Source: DATMGU01 sp035555315 (GTDB lineage: Bacteria; Pseudomonadota; Alphaproteobacteria; ATCC43930; CGMCC-115725). Taken from it: a stretch of 64,000 bases of DNA. A program made the position numbers and the translations under genes. The notes under the pieces are model-generated. The model saw nothing but the letters and a program-made list of their open reading frames with translations, had not been told where the DNA came from and made no database searches. The stretch covers positions 36,846 through 100,845 of the forward strand of contig DATMGU010000041.1 in the NCBI GenBank assembly GCA_035555315.1, given 5' to 3'. Shown in pieces: positions 1 through 7,381 of the stretch. Position 1 is the stretch's first letter; every line of letters starts with the position of its first letter.

Positions 1-881
1 ATGTTGGTGTAGCGGAACACGGTCTCGATGCGGATTTCCTTGGCGATGGCGCCCGGCACGTCCAGCGCCACCGGTTCGACCGGCAGACCGACCAGCACCA
101 CGGCGCCGCCCGGCCGGACGATCCGGAAAATGTCGGCGAACGCCTTGGCGCTGCCGCTGGCTTCGAAGACGATGTCCGCGCCCCAGGCCGCCGTCTCGCG
201 CGTGACCGCGTCGGCGAGCGACTCCTGCGCGATATCGACCGTGGTGATGCCGTCGTAACCCGCGGCGATGGCTAGTTTTTCCTTGCTGAAATCGGAGATG
301 AACACGCGGGCGCAACCGCCTGCGAGTGCCGCCAGGGCCACCATGATGCCGATCGGGCCGGCGCCGATCACCGCCGCGATGTCGCCCGGCACGATGCGTG
401 CCCGCTTCGCCGCCTGCAGACCGATGGCGAAGGGCTCGACCATGGCCCCTTCCGCGAAAGACACGTTGTCCGGCAGCTTGAACGTGAAAGCGGCGGGATG
501 GACCGCGTAAGGCGTCAACACGCCATGCACGGGGGGCGTCGCCCAGAATCTAACGGCCGGATCCACATTGTAGAGGCCAAGCTTGGAGGCCCTCGATGCG
601 AGATCCGGCACGCCGGGTTCCATGCAGACCCGATCGCCGAGCTTCAGATCCTTCACATTCGCGCCTATCTCCACGATCGTACCGACCGCCTCATGGCCAA
701 GCACCATCGGCTGGTTGACGACGTAATCGCCGATCCGGCCATGCGTGTAGTAATGCACGTCGCTGCCGCAGATCCCGACCGTGTGGATGGCAATCTTGAC
801 ATCGTCCGGACCAATCGGCTGTTCCAGCTCGATATCGCGCAGCGTGAGTTCGCCTTTACGCTCGAGAACGAGGGCTTTCAT
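1..881 (-). CDS. Xylitol/polyol dehydrogenase-like zinc alcohol dehydrogenase (3' end missing)
   Basis: Medium-chain NAD(P)-dependent dehydrogenase that would oxidise a polyol to a ketose in the cytoplasm. About 293 residues are present and the C-terminus lies beyond the left edge. Visible are the catalytic-zinc region (GICGSDVHYY, then GHEAVG), the segment YNVDPAVRFWATPP that is typical of xylitol/sorbitol dehydrogenases lacking the structural-zinc cysteines, and a Rossmann motif (IGAGPIG). The ATG at 881 follows AAGGAATCATAGG. It begins 15 bp after the permease stop, so it is very probably the last visible gene of the ABC operon. The exact substrate (xylitol, sorbitol, arabitol) cannot be fixed from sequence; D-xylulose reductase is the best guess. 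Confidence 0.85.
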   Translation of the reverse strand, partial: MKALVLERKGELTLRDIELEQPIGPDDVKIAIHTVGICGSDVHYYTHGRIGDYVVNQPMVLGHEAVGTIVEIGANVKDLKLGDRVCMEPGVPDLASRASKLGLYNVDPAVRFWATPPVHGVLTPYAVHPAAFTFKLPDNVSFAEGAMVEPFAIGLQAAKRARIVPGDIAAVIGAGPIGIMVALAALAGGCARVFISDFSKEKLAIAAGYDGITTVDIAQESLADAVTRETAAWGADIVFEASGSAKAFADIFRIVRPGGAVVLVGLPVEPVALDVPGAIAKEIRIETVFRYTN

Positions 882-896
882 CCTATGATTCCTTCT

Positions 897-1715
897 TCAT
901 AGCTTCTTCGTGACGACCGTGTTCAGAAACCCGCTGAGGATGCCGATGAAGAGCAGCGGCGGCAGGGACAGCAGGATGACGGACGCGTTCAGGATGCCCC
1001 AGGGCACATCACGGCCGAGCTGGGTGAGTTCCGAGGCGACGATCGGCAGCGTCTTCGCGTCCGAGGTGGTCAGCATCAGCGCGATCAGGAATTCGTTCCA
1101 AACGAGCACGAAACTGAAGGCGATGGCGCCGATCAGCGAACGGCCGGCCAGCGGCAGGGCGATCAGGAAAAAGATCGCATAGGGGCCGTAGCCATCGACG
1201 ATCGCGGCTTCCTCCACCTCCCTTGGCACGCGCTTGAAGGCCGGGACCGCGAGCCACACGATCGTGGAAAGGGTCAGCAGCGTATAGGTGACGATCATCG
1301 ACAGCCGAGTGTCGTAGAGACCGAGATCGAGCCAGATCACCATCAGCGGAATGGCGATCGCCACCGGCGGCAGGAAACGCAGCGACAGCACGAAGAACTG
1401 GAGGTCGTCGGCCCATTTCCTCGGAGATCGCGCGACGGCATAGGCCGTCGGCAGACCGAGGATCGCACCGATCAAGACGGATGCGCCGGAGATCGCGATC
1501 GAGTTGAGCAGGCCTGCTTCGACGCTCGCCCGACCGAGGACATAGCGGAAGTTGTCGAGGGTGGGGGTGAAGAACAACAGCGGCACCGGCGTGACGATGT
1601 CGACGCGGTTCTTGAAGGCGTTGAGCAGCGTCCACAGCACGGGAACGACCGCGAAGGCCGCGACCGCGACCAGGACGCCGCGGGCGATCCAGCCGCTTGC
1701 CCGCCGGCGCTTCAT
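897..1715 (-). CDS. Carbohydrate ABC transporter permease (MalG-like)
   Basis: Inner-membrane permease of a CUT1-type sugar/polyol importer, 272 aa. The protein starts MKRRRASGW, followed by a first membrane segment at about residues 12-33 and further hydrophobic segments. A C-terminal EAA loop (EEAAIVDGYGPYAIFFLIALP) contacts the ATPase. The ATG at 1715 overlaps the stop of the upstream permease by 4 bp (ATGA), which fixes the start; upstream in-frame codons read out of frame through the neighbouring permease and are not real. No ATPase gene is visible in the window; it is probably beyond the left edge or shared. Confidence 0.92.
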   Translation of the reverse strand: MKRRRASGWIARGVLVAVAAFAVVPVLWTLLNAFKNRVDIVTPVPLLFFTPTLDNFRYVLGRASVEAGLLNSIAISGASVLIGAILGLPTAYAVARSPRKWADDLQFFVLSLRFLPPVAIAIPLMVIWLDLGLYDTRLSMIVTYTLLTLSTIVWLAVPAFKRVPREVEEAAIVDGYGPYAIFFLIALPLAGRSLIGAIAFSFVLVWNEFLIALMLTTSDAKTLPIVASELTQLGRDVPWGILNASVILLSLPPLLFIGILSGFLNTVVTKKL

Positions 1716-2575
1716 CCGCGCACCCGCTTCCAAAGGATGGTGAACGCGACGGTGGTCCCGATCATCATCAGGACCGCCATGCTGGAGGCATAGGAGATGT
1801 TTCCGGCTTCGATGAAGCCCTGCGAGAAGGCATACATATCCAGCGTCTCGGTGGTGATGCCCGGCCCGCCGCGCGTCATCACATAGATCAGGTCGAAGGA
1901 GCGCAGGGATTCGATCATCTTGACGAAAGTCAGGCTGATCAGCGGCGCCCGCAGCATCGGCAAGGCGACATAGGCATAGATCTCCCAGGTCTTGGCATGA
2001 TCGAGCTTGGCGGCCTCGAAGGGTTGCGGCGGCAGGCTCTCCAGCAGCTTCAGGACGATCACCGAAAAGAACAGAGCCCATTGCCAGGTATCGACCAAGG
2101 CCACGGTCGCCAGCGCCGTCGATGGATTGGCGAGCAGGTCGATCGACTGCCCGAAAATCGCCTTGTAGGGATAGGTCGCCAGACCGAACAGCGGATGAAA
2201 CGCGAATTTCCAGACGAAGGCCGCGGACACGCGCGGCAACAGCACCGGCATGATGAACAGCAATGAGAGGATGTTGCGGATGCGCGGCGACGTCGCCTCG
2301 AACATCAGGATGGCCAGCAGGACCGACGCGGCGATCGTCGTCGTGACCGTCAAAACTTCCCAGACGAACGACACGCCGATGGAATTGACGAAGCGCCGGT
2401 CCGAGAACAGGCTGACGAAGTTCGCGAGCCAGACATAGTGGCTGTCGTCATGGCTGAGGTCGCGATTTTCCAGGGCGATGTTGACGGCGAAGATCGTCGG
2501 GACAAAGGCCAGCACGCCGAGAACCAGCACCGTCGGTGTGACAAACGCGGCCGGTAGCGAGATCCTGATCTTCAC
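1712..2575 (-). CDS. Carbohydrate ABC transporter permease (MalF-like)
   Basis: First permease of the sugar/polyol importer, 287 aa. An N-terminal membrane segment (AAFVTPTVLVLGVLAF) is followed by about five more and by the EAA motif EAAKLDHAKTWEIYAYVALP. I place the start at the GTG at 2575 because AGGAG lies 8 nt upstream; a longer in-frame reading back to 2722 would add a basic, proline-rich stretch with no family similarity. Its stop overlaps the next permease start by 4 bp, so the two are translationally coupled. It is encoded 144 bp after the solute-binding protein. Confidence 0.9.
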   Translation of the reverse strand: MKIRISLPAAFVTPTVLVLGVLAFVPTIFAVNIALENRDLSHDDSHYVWLANFVSLFSDRRFVNSIGVSFVWEVLTVTTTIAASVLLAILMFEATSPRIRNILSLLFIMPVLLPRVSAAFVWKFAFHPLFGLATYPYKAIFGQSIDLLANPSTALATVALVDTWQWALFFSVIVLKLLESLPPQPFEAAKLDHAKTWEIYAYVALPMLRAPLISLTFVKMIESLRSFDLIYVMTRGGPGITTETLDMYAFSQGFIEAGNISYASSMAVLMMIGTTVAFTILWKRVRG

Positions 2576-2694
2576 GCACCGAACTCCTGGCAGGTCCCTT
2601 CGACGCGCGGGATACCCGCCCGGGGGATCGACCCGATAGGCCTTTCCATCCGGGCGGTCCGAAGACATCGCATGACGCCGATCCGTAGCGCCGG

Positions 2695-2726
2695 TTGGAC
2701 TATCACCGGCTTGGACTATCACCGGC
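2695..2726. repeat. Two perfect tandem copies of a 16-bp unit
   Basis: TTGGACTATCACCGGC occurs twice, at 2695-2710 and 2711-2726, with a further partial match just upstream. The second copy contains the stop codon of the solute-binding protein (2719-2721), so the unit looks like a duplication of that gene's 3' end into the spacer before the first permease. Confidence 0.9.
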
Positions 2727-3996
2727 GCGTAGCGAGCAATTCTTTGGCGAAGCTGTCGAGTTCGTCGAGGCTCCCCTTGATATCGCTGCGCGTACCGGTA
2801 ACCAGTTCTTCGAGGATGATACCCCAGCGGTCGCCGAGATTCGGCCAGAGCGGATCCTGCCAGAAATTCACGGCCGTCACTTTGCCGGTATCGGCGAGGG
2901 CCTTGCCGAGATCGGCGCCGTAACGCTCGGCGAAGGCGTCGCTCGACAAGACGCTCGTGCGGTTGAGCTCACCGAATTGGTCGGCGGCGAGGCGACGCTG
3001 TTCGTTCTCCTTCGAGGTCGCCCAGGCGATGAAGAGTCCGGCGCATTTCTTGGCCTTCTCGTCCTTATTCGCCTTCACGCCGATGGCCAGGCCGTGACCG
3101 TAACCACCGCCCGTCAGCGGAGTTGGCGGCGACATATAGCCGATCTTGCCGATCACCTTGGAGACCTTCGGATCGACGGCGAGGCCGGCGAGCGGCGTCG
3201 ATTCGATCATCAGCGCCACCTGGCCGGAGAGGAAGGCACCGGTCGCCTCATCCCAGCTGCCGGTCTGTGTTCCCGGCGCTGAATATTTGAATAGGTCGAG
3301 ATAGGTCTGCGTCGCCTTCACCGCCGCGTCGCTATCGAACACCGCCTTGTTGCCGTCGAACCATTGGCCGCCGAAGCCTTTGAAATAGGGCATCCAGCGC
3401 CAGACATTGGCACCGGAGCCACGCTGGCCGCGCAGCGCGATGCCGTAGATGCCATGGGCCGGATCATGCGTCTTTTTTACGGCGTCGATGAACGCTTCGA
3501 GCGTCCGCGGCGGCGCGATGCCCGCCTTCTCCAGCAGGTCCTTTCGATAGACCAGCAAGTCGCCGCCACCGGTCAGGGGTGCGAACCAGATCTTGTCATC
3601 ATAGGTCGCGACCTTCCGGCGACCGGGATCGAAATCCGCGTAGTCGTATTCCTTGGGGTAGTAGTCGGTCAGGGGAACAACCCACTTGGACGCCGCGAAC
3701 AAGGCGACGTTGGCCTCGTCGATGTAATAGACATTGTACTTGCCGACCGTCGACGCATCGGCTTTCGATTTTGTGCGCCGATCGTTCTCGTTGAGGTAAT
3801 CGATGTCGAAAGTGGCGCCACCGCTCAACTTTCGGAACTCATCCTTGTATTTTTCGGCGAGAGTCAGGCCATCGCGCGGCTGTGCCAGGACTTTGATCGT
3901 TCCAGAGCAGCTCTGCGAAAGAGCCGCGCCAGCGGTCATGGTTGTAAGCAGAAAAGCTCCACCGATACTTACCGCTACTCGAGAAAACTTGAGCAT
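2719..3996 (-). CDS. Extracellular sugar/polyol-binding protein of ABC importer
   Basis: Periplasmic family-1 solute-binding protein, 425 aa. A signal peptide of about 28 residues ends near AALSQS with no lipobox. The mature part contains typical family features, such as WFAPLTGGGDLLVYRKDLLEK (hinge region) and MIESTPLAG. It leads the operon binding protein - permease - permease - dehydrogenase. The ATG at 3996 is preceded by a very strong purine tract (GGGAGGGAGGGAG), consistent with the high expression usual for binding proteins. The neighbouring xylitol-dehydrogenase-like gene suggests a polyol ligand, but this is inference. Confidence 0.9.
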   Translation of the reverse strand: MLKFSRVAVSIGGAFLLTTMTAGAALSQSCSGTIKVLAQPRDGLTLAEKYKDEFRKLSGGATFDIDYLNENDRRTKSKADASTVGKYNVYYIDEANVALFAASKWVVPLTDYYPKEYDYADFDPGRRKVATYDDKIWFAPLTGGGDLLVYRKDLLEKAGIAPPRTLEAFIDAVKKTHDPAHGIYGIALRGQRGSGANVWRWMPYFKGFGGQWFDGNKAVFDSDAAVKATQTYLDLFKYSAPGTQTGSWDEATGAFLSGQVALMIESTPLAGLAVDPKVSKVIGKIGYMSPPTPLTGGGYGHGLAIGVKANKDEKAKKCAGLFIAWATSKENEQRRLAADQFGELNRTSVLSSDAFAERYGADLGKALADTGKVTAVNFWQDPLWPNLGDRWGIILEELVTGTRSDIKGSLDELDSFAKELLATRR

Positions 3997-4100
3997 GATT
4001 TTCTCCCTCCCTCCCAGGTTATTTTTTTACGCGCCCTTTTTTAGAAGGCGGCACGGAAATTCCGTCGCCCGGGATTTTATCCTGCGCGTATTCTCTGCTT

Positions 4101-4117
4101 CTTCACTATAGTTGAAG
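4101..4117 (-). promoter_or_regulatory. Candidate promoter and palindromic operator of the ABC operon
   Basis: CTTCACTATAGTTGAAG is a 17-bp near-palindrome (arms CTTC/GAAG around ACTATAGT), 104 bp upstream of the binding-protein start. Read on the minus strand its centre gives TATAGT, a good -10 hexamer, so a bound regulator could block RNA polymerase. No convincing -35 is seen. The rest of 3997-4169 has no gene; it is relatively AT-rich and would be the leader of this operon. No regulator gene lies beside it in the window. Confidence 0.4.
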
Positions 4118-4169
4118 CACCTGACGATCTAGCGCCCCCGATGCGCCAGACTTATGTTTTCATGCATTG

Positions 4170-4331
4170 TGCGTTGCGGTGAACTTGGCGGCGAGCCGGA
4201 CCGAGCGACGCCTAACCCCTATTCCCAGCCTGATCATGATCAAGAAGGGGCGGGAGATCGCGCGCACCTCCGGCGTGATGCCGATATCGGCGATCGTGCA
4301 ATGGGTTGAGCAGGCGCTTGCGTCGGGCTGA
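4170..4331 (+). pseudogene. Truncated thioredoxin (C-terminal fragment)
   Basis: Reading + strand codons up to the TGA at 4329-4331 gives ...PIPSLIMIKKGREIARTSG followed by VMPISAIVQWVEQALASG. This matches the second half of thioredoxins: the cis-proline strand (IPSLIMIKKG), then the last strand and helix. The preceding VNLAASRTERRLT resembles the normal lead-in. No N-terminal half, no CxxC active site and no start codon or ribosome site are present, so it cannot be a functional thioredoxin. The resemblance was judged by eye. Confidence 0.5.
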
Positions 4332-4337
4332 CGTCGG

Positions 4338-4387
4338 AGCCTTTTTAGCCCTCGCCCCGCTTGCGGGGAGGGGATTGGATGAGGGGC
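4338..4387. repeat. Intergenic GC-rich palindromic repeat
   Basis: CCCCGCTTGCGGGG (about 4355-4368) followed by AGGGGATTGGATGAGGGG is the common alphaproteobacterial intergenic repeat style. Related sequences occur at 13807-13838, 31889-31904 and near 44430 in this window. It lies between the thioredoxin remnant and the end of the response regulator, where the hairpin may help end transcription. Confidence 0.5.
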
Positions 4388-4426
4388 GTCCGACACCAGG
4401 CGGAAGAGCGGAAATTCGGAAGCGAC

Positions 4427-4897
4427 TTAGTCGAAATCGGGGGCACGGGAGGCTAGCTTGGTGCTTTGGCGCAACGCGCGGTTGATGGCGTTGAAGACCT
4501 GGCTCGGCAAGAACGGCTTTTGCAGGAAGCCCAGCGGCTGGGCCACGGCGGCGCGTTGAAGAATTGCGGGGTCATCAAGGCCCGACAGGAAAATCGCGCC
4601 GATGCTGTGTTGCGTCCGCAACTCGCGCGCGACCTCGATACCATCCATCGGGCCGCTCAACTTGATGTCGACCAACGCCAGATGCGCGCCGTCGATGCCG
4701 GCGATCATCAAAGCCTCGGCACCGGTCGACGCGACGCCGCTGACCTCAAAGCCGGATTCCACGAGAACCTCGGCGATGTAGGTGGCCACCATGGCATCGT
4801 CTTCGACGATCAGGATGCGTGTCGTCTTTTCGATAGTCACCGGCCTAAGCTCGGCTCGGTCAGTTGTAAGGAGCGCAGATTTACCAGTCGCGTCCAT
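4427..4897 (-). CDS. Stand-alone response regulator receiver protein
   Basis: Single-domain CheY-like protein, 156 aa. After an N-terminal tail of about 25 residues the receiver domain begins (ILIVEDDAMVATY, acidic pair), with the phosphoacceptor Asp in ALVDIKLSGPMDG, a Ser in IFLSGLDD and the conserved Lys in LQKPFLP. No output domain follows, so it probably acts through protein contacts. The ATG at 4897 has GGAGTGAGGG just upstream. No histidine kinase is adjacent (orphan). It is not a PhyR protein, because no sigma-like N-terminal domain is present. Confidence 0.88.
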   Translation of the reverse strand: MDATGKSALLTTDRAELRPVTIEKTTRILIVEDDAMVATYIAEVLVESGFEVSGVASTGAEALMIAGIDGAHLALVDIKLSGPMDGIEVARELRTQHSIGAIFLSGLDDPAILQRAAVAQPLGFLQKPFLPSQVFNAINRALRQSTKLASRAPDFD

Positions 4898-5296
4898 ACC
4901 CTCACTCCGAGACGGGTTAACATCGGATAGAAGCCGTCATCGGCCCCATCCATCTGAACAAGCTCGTTCGCATAAGGTGCGTTGTCGCGCATGATCGGAA
5001 GCCGCATACGCACAAACGAATATAGACCCAGCCCGGCACTCGTCATTTTCAAGACGATCAGGCTAAGACACACTATCCATAGTCAAGCATACAACGCCCG
5101 CGTGAAAACATCCCATACCGAGTATGTGGCATTTTTGGGATCTCGGAAAATGTGGATGGCTTTCATCGAATCCCTTGGGGATACGCAGAGGGATCGTCGG
5201 CGGATTTGCGTCGGCGGTCGCGAGCCGCTATGGTCGCCGCCGCTTGAGGATGCCGCTTGAAGATCGGGTTGAAGATCGGGCGTTTGGAGTTCGCTG
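4898..5296. other. Gene-free intergenic region with an inverted repeat
   Basis: This is 399 bp with no credible gene; the short open frames have no recognisable product. It must hold the minus-strand promoter of the response regulator and the plus-strand promoter of yfgM-bamB-der. The 4950-5160 part is markedly AT-rich. It contains CATAC-CGA-GTATG (5114-5126), a perfect 5-bp inverted repeat that could be a regulator site. I could not assign clear -35/-10 pairs. Confidence 0.5.
5257..5280. repeat. Perfect 12-bp tandem duplication before yfgM
   Basis: TTGAAGATCGGG occurs twice in direct tandem, at 5257-5268 and 5269-5280, 17 bp before the TTG start of yfgM. It lies between the likely promoter and the ribosome site (GGAG at 5286-5289). 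Confidence 0.9.
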
Positions 5297-5953
5297 TTGG
5301 CCGATATTTTCCGTGAGATAGACGAGGATCTTCGCCGCGACCGGCTGGGCAAGCTTTGGTCCAAATACGGCAAATATCTGGCGGCTCTCGTTGTCTTGAT
5401 CATCGTCGCAACCGCCGCGGTGGTGGCTTGGCGTGGCTGGCAGCAGCGGCAGGCGGCGGCGGCCGGCGTTCGCTACGCGGCGGCGGCGACCCTGTTGCGC
5501 GACGGCGCCGCCAATCCGGCGATCCAGGCGTTCGAGGCGATGGGCGCCGATGGCGGCGGCTATGGCCTTCTGGCGCGGCTGGAGGCGGCGGAACTCAAGG
5601 CCAAGCACGGCGACAAGGCCGGCGGGGTGGCGGGTTTGCAGGCGATCGCCGCCGATACAAGGCTCGATCAGACATACCGCGACCTGGCGCTGATACTGGC
5701 CGAGCTTTACAGCCTGGATACCGAACAATCGGGCACGGTAATCGCCCGGATCGCGCCGCTGATCGCCCCGGACAATCCGTGGCGCTTCATGGCGCTGGAA
5801 ATCACCGCCCTGGCGCAACTGAAAGACGGCAATCAAGCCGAGGCGCTGAAGACCTATACCCAACTGGCCGATGATTTGGCCGCGCCGCAATCTTTGCGGG
5901 CCCGCGCCGCGGAGATGGTGGCATCGCTCAACAAGGGAAAGCCCGCCTCGTGA
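5297..5953 (+). CDS. yfgM: YfgM-like tetratricopeptide membrane protein
   Basis: Inner-membrane protein with a periplasmic TPR-type domain, 218 aa, related to YfgM (ancillary partner of the SecYEG/PpiD translocon in E. coli). A cytoplasmic head (DIFREIDEDLRRDRLGKLWSKYGKY) precedes one membrane segment at about residues 28-45, followed by alanine-rich helical repeats (VRYAAAATLLRDGAANPAIQAF and onward). The start is TTG at 5297 with GGAG 7 nt upstream. It overlaps bamB (GTGA) and precedes der, the conserved yfgM-bamB-der order, which supports the assignment more than sequence alone. Confidence 0.85.
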   Translation: MADIFREIDEDLRRDRLGKLWSKYGKYLAALVVLIIVATAAVVAWRGWQQRQAAAAGVRYAAAATLLRDGAANPAIQAFEAMGADGGGYGLLARLEAAELKAKHGDKAGGVAGLQAIAADTRLDQTYRDLALILAELYSLDTEQSGTVIARIAPLIAPDNPWRFMALEITALAQLKDGNQAEALKTYTQLADDLAAPQSLRARAAEMVASLNKGKPAS

Positions 5954-7284
5954 TCGCCTCCTCCTTGCGCCGTGCATTGTTGCCGATGTTGATCGCCCCT
6001 TGCTTGCTGCTGGCCGGCTGCGAGGATCTTGGCCTTGATTCGCCCAAACCAAAGCTGCCGGGGACACGCATCTCGGTGCTGACCCTGGAAAAGGCGCTGG
6101 AGCCCGATCCCGAGATCGCCGCCTTGGAGGTCCGCCTGCCCAAGCCGGTGACGAACCCGGATTGGCCGCAGACCGGTGGCTTTCCCAACCACGCGATGCA
6201 GCATCTGGGGTTGCACGATCAATTGAGCGAGGCTTGGTCGACCAATGTCGGCGAAGGGGCGACGCGCTACACGCGCATCACCAGCACGCCGATCGTGGTC
6301 AACAACCGCGTCTACGCGATGGATGGCGGGAGCCTGGTCACAGCACTCGATGCGACGACCGGCAAGGAGATTTGGCAATTCGACGTCAGGCCCAAGGACG
6401 ATGGAAGCCGTGCCTTCGGCGGTGGCGTCGCTTTCGCCGATGGCGTGCTGTATGTGACCACCGGCTTCGCGCAGATCGTGGCGTTGGACGCGACGGCGGG
6501 TAAGGAGCTGTGGCGCACCGCGCTGCCGTCGCCGATGCGCGACGCGCCGACGGTGTCGGACGGCCGGGTGTTCGCCGTCACCATCGAAAACGAGCTTTAC
6601 GCGCTCGCCGCCAGCGACGGTCATAAGCTGTGGTCGAATTCCGGCATACCCGAGACCGCCGACCTGTTGGGCGGCGCCAGCCCCGTGGTCGAGGGCGAAG
6701 TGGTGGTGGTGCCTTACTCGTCGGGTGAATTGGTCGCCCTGCGGGTCGAAAATGGCCGGGTGATCTGGACCGACAATTTGGCGGCGACCCGCCGGTTCGA
6801 TGCGATCTCGACCCTGGCGGACATTCGCGGGCAGCCGGTCATCGATCGCGGTCGCGTCTTCGCGATCGGCCATAGCGGACGGCTGGTGTCGATCGACCTG
6901 CGCACCGGCGAACGGGTGTGGGAACAGGAGATCAGCGGCGAGGCGATGCCTTGGGTCGCCGGCGACTTCATCTATGTGCTGTCGAGCGAGGGCGATGTCC
7001 TCTGTCTGACCCGTGCCGATGGCCGCGTGCGCTGGGTCACCACGCTCGACCGCTACGAGAACCCCGAGAAGAAACGCCGGCCGATCCTGTGGTCGGGCCC
7101 GGTGCTGGCCGGCGATCGGCTGGTGCTGGTTTCGTCGAACGGGCTGGCGATGTCGCTGTCGCCCTATACCGGCAAGGCGCTGGGCCAGATCGAGTTGCCC
7201 GCCGGGACGTCGATCAGCCCCATCGTCGCCGCGGATACCCTCTATGTGATGACGGATGATGCCGATCTGATCGCGATGCGCTAG
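5950..7284 (+). CDS. bamB: Outer-membrane assembly lipoprotein BamB
   Basis: BAM-complex accessory lipoprotein that helps insert beta-barrel proteins, 444 aa. A lipoprotein signal peptide ends in the lipobox LLAGC (lipidated Cys24). An eight-bladed PQQ-like beta-propeller follows, with repeated motifs such as ALDATTGKEIWQFD, ALDATAGKELWRT and SIDLRTGERVWEQ. The start is GTG at 5950, overlapping the yfgM stop by 4 bp, so it is translationally coupled. Together with lptD and surA later in the window it belongs to outer-membrane biogenesis. Confidence 0.93.
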   Translation: MIASSLRRALLPMLIAPCLLLAGCEDLGLDSPKPKLPGTRISVLTLEKALEPDPEIAALEVRLPKPVTNPDWPQTGGFPNHAMQHLGLHDQLSEAWSTNVGEGATRYTRITSTPIVVNNRVYAMDGGSLVTALDATTGKEIWQFDVRPKDDGSRAFGGGVAFADGVLYVTTGFAQIVALDATAGKELWRTALPSPMRDAPTVSDGRVFAVTIENELYALAASDGHKLWSNSGIPETADLLGGASPVVEGEVVVVPYSSGELVALRVENGRVIWTDNLAATRRFDAISTLADIRGQPVIDRGRVFAIGHSGRLVSIDLRTGERVWEQEISGEAMPWVAGDFIYVLSSEGDVLCLTRADGRVRWVTTLDRYENPEKKRRPILWSGPVLAGDRLVLVSSNGLAMSLSPYTGKALGQIELPAGTSISPIVAADTLYVMTDDADLIAMR

Positions 7285-7310
7285 GGTCGTCGGCCGCCGT
7301 TTCGGCAGAA

Positions 7311-7328
7311 TCGGGTTTGCAAGCCCGA
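7311..7328. promoter_or_regulatory. 18-bp near-palindrome between bamB and der
   Basis: TCGGGTTTGCAAGCCCGA is symmetric except for one T/G position. It lies in the 97-bp spacer between bamB and der. It could be a small attenuating hairpin or a protein site; no T-run follows, so a strong terminator is unlikely. Confidence 0.3.
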
Positions 7329-7381
7329 GGGGCTCGTGCCCTGGCCGAACAGCCGCCACCGCCTATCGGATTAGACACGTC

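Noticed and set aside
1716..2081. N-terminal extension of the second ABC permease
   Set aside because: It runs out of frame through the upstream permease; the ATGA overlap at 1712-1715 fixes the real start.
4160..4396. 78-codon minus-strand open frame
   Set aside because: Its first residues come from a palindromic repeat and the rest is antisense to the thioredoxin remnant.
4427..4897. PhyR-type general stress regulator
   Set aside because: Only a receiver domain is present, with no sigma-like domain, and no GGAAC-type promoter is evident nearby.
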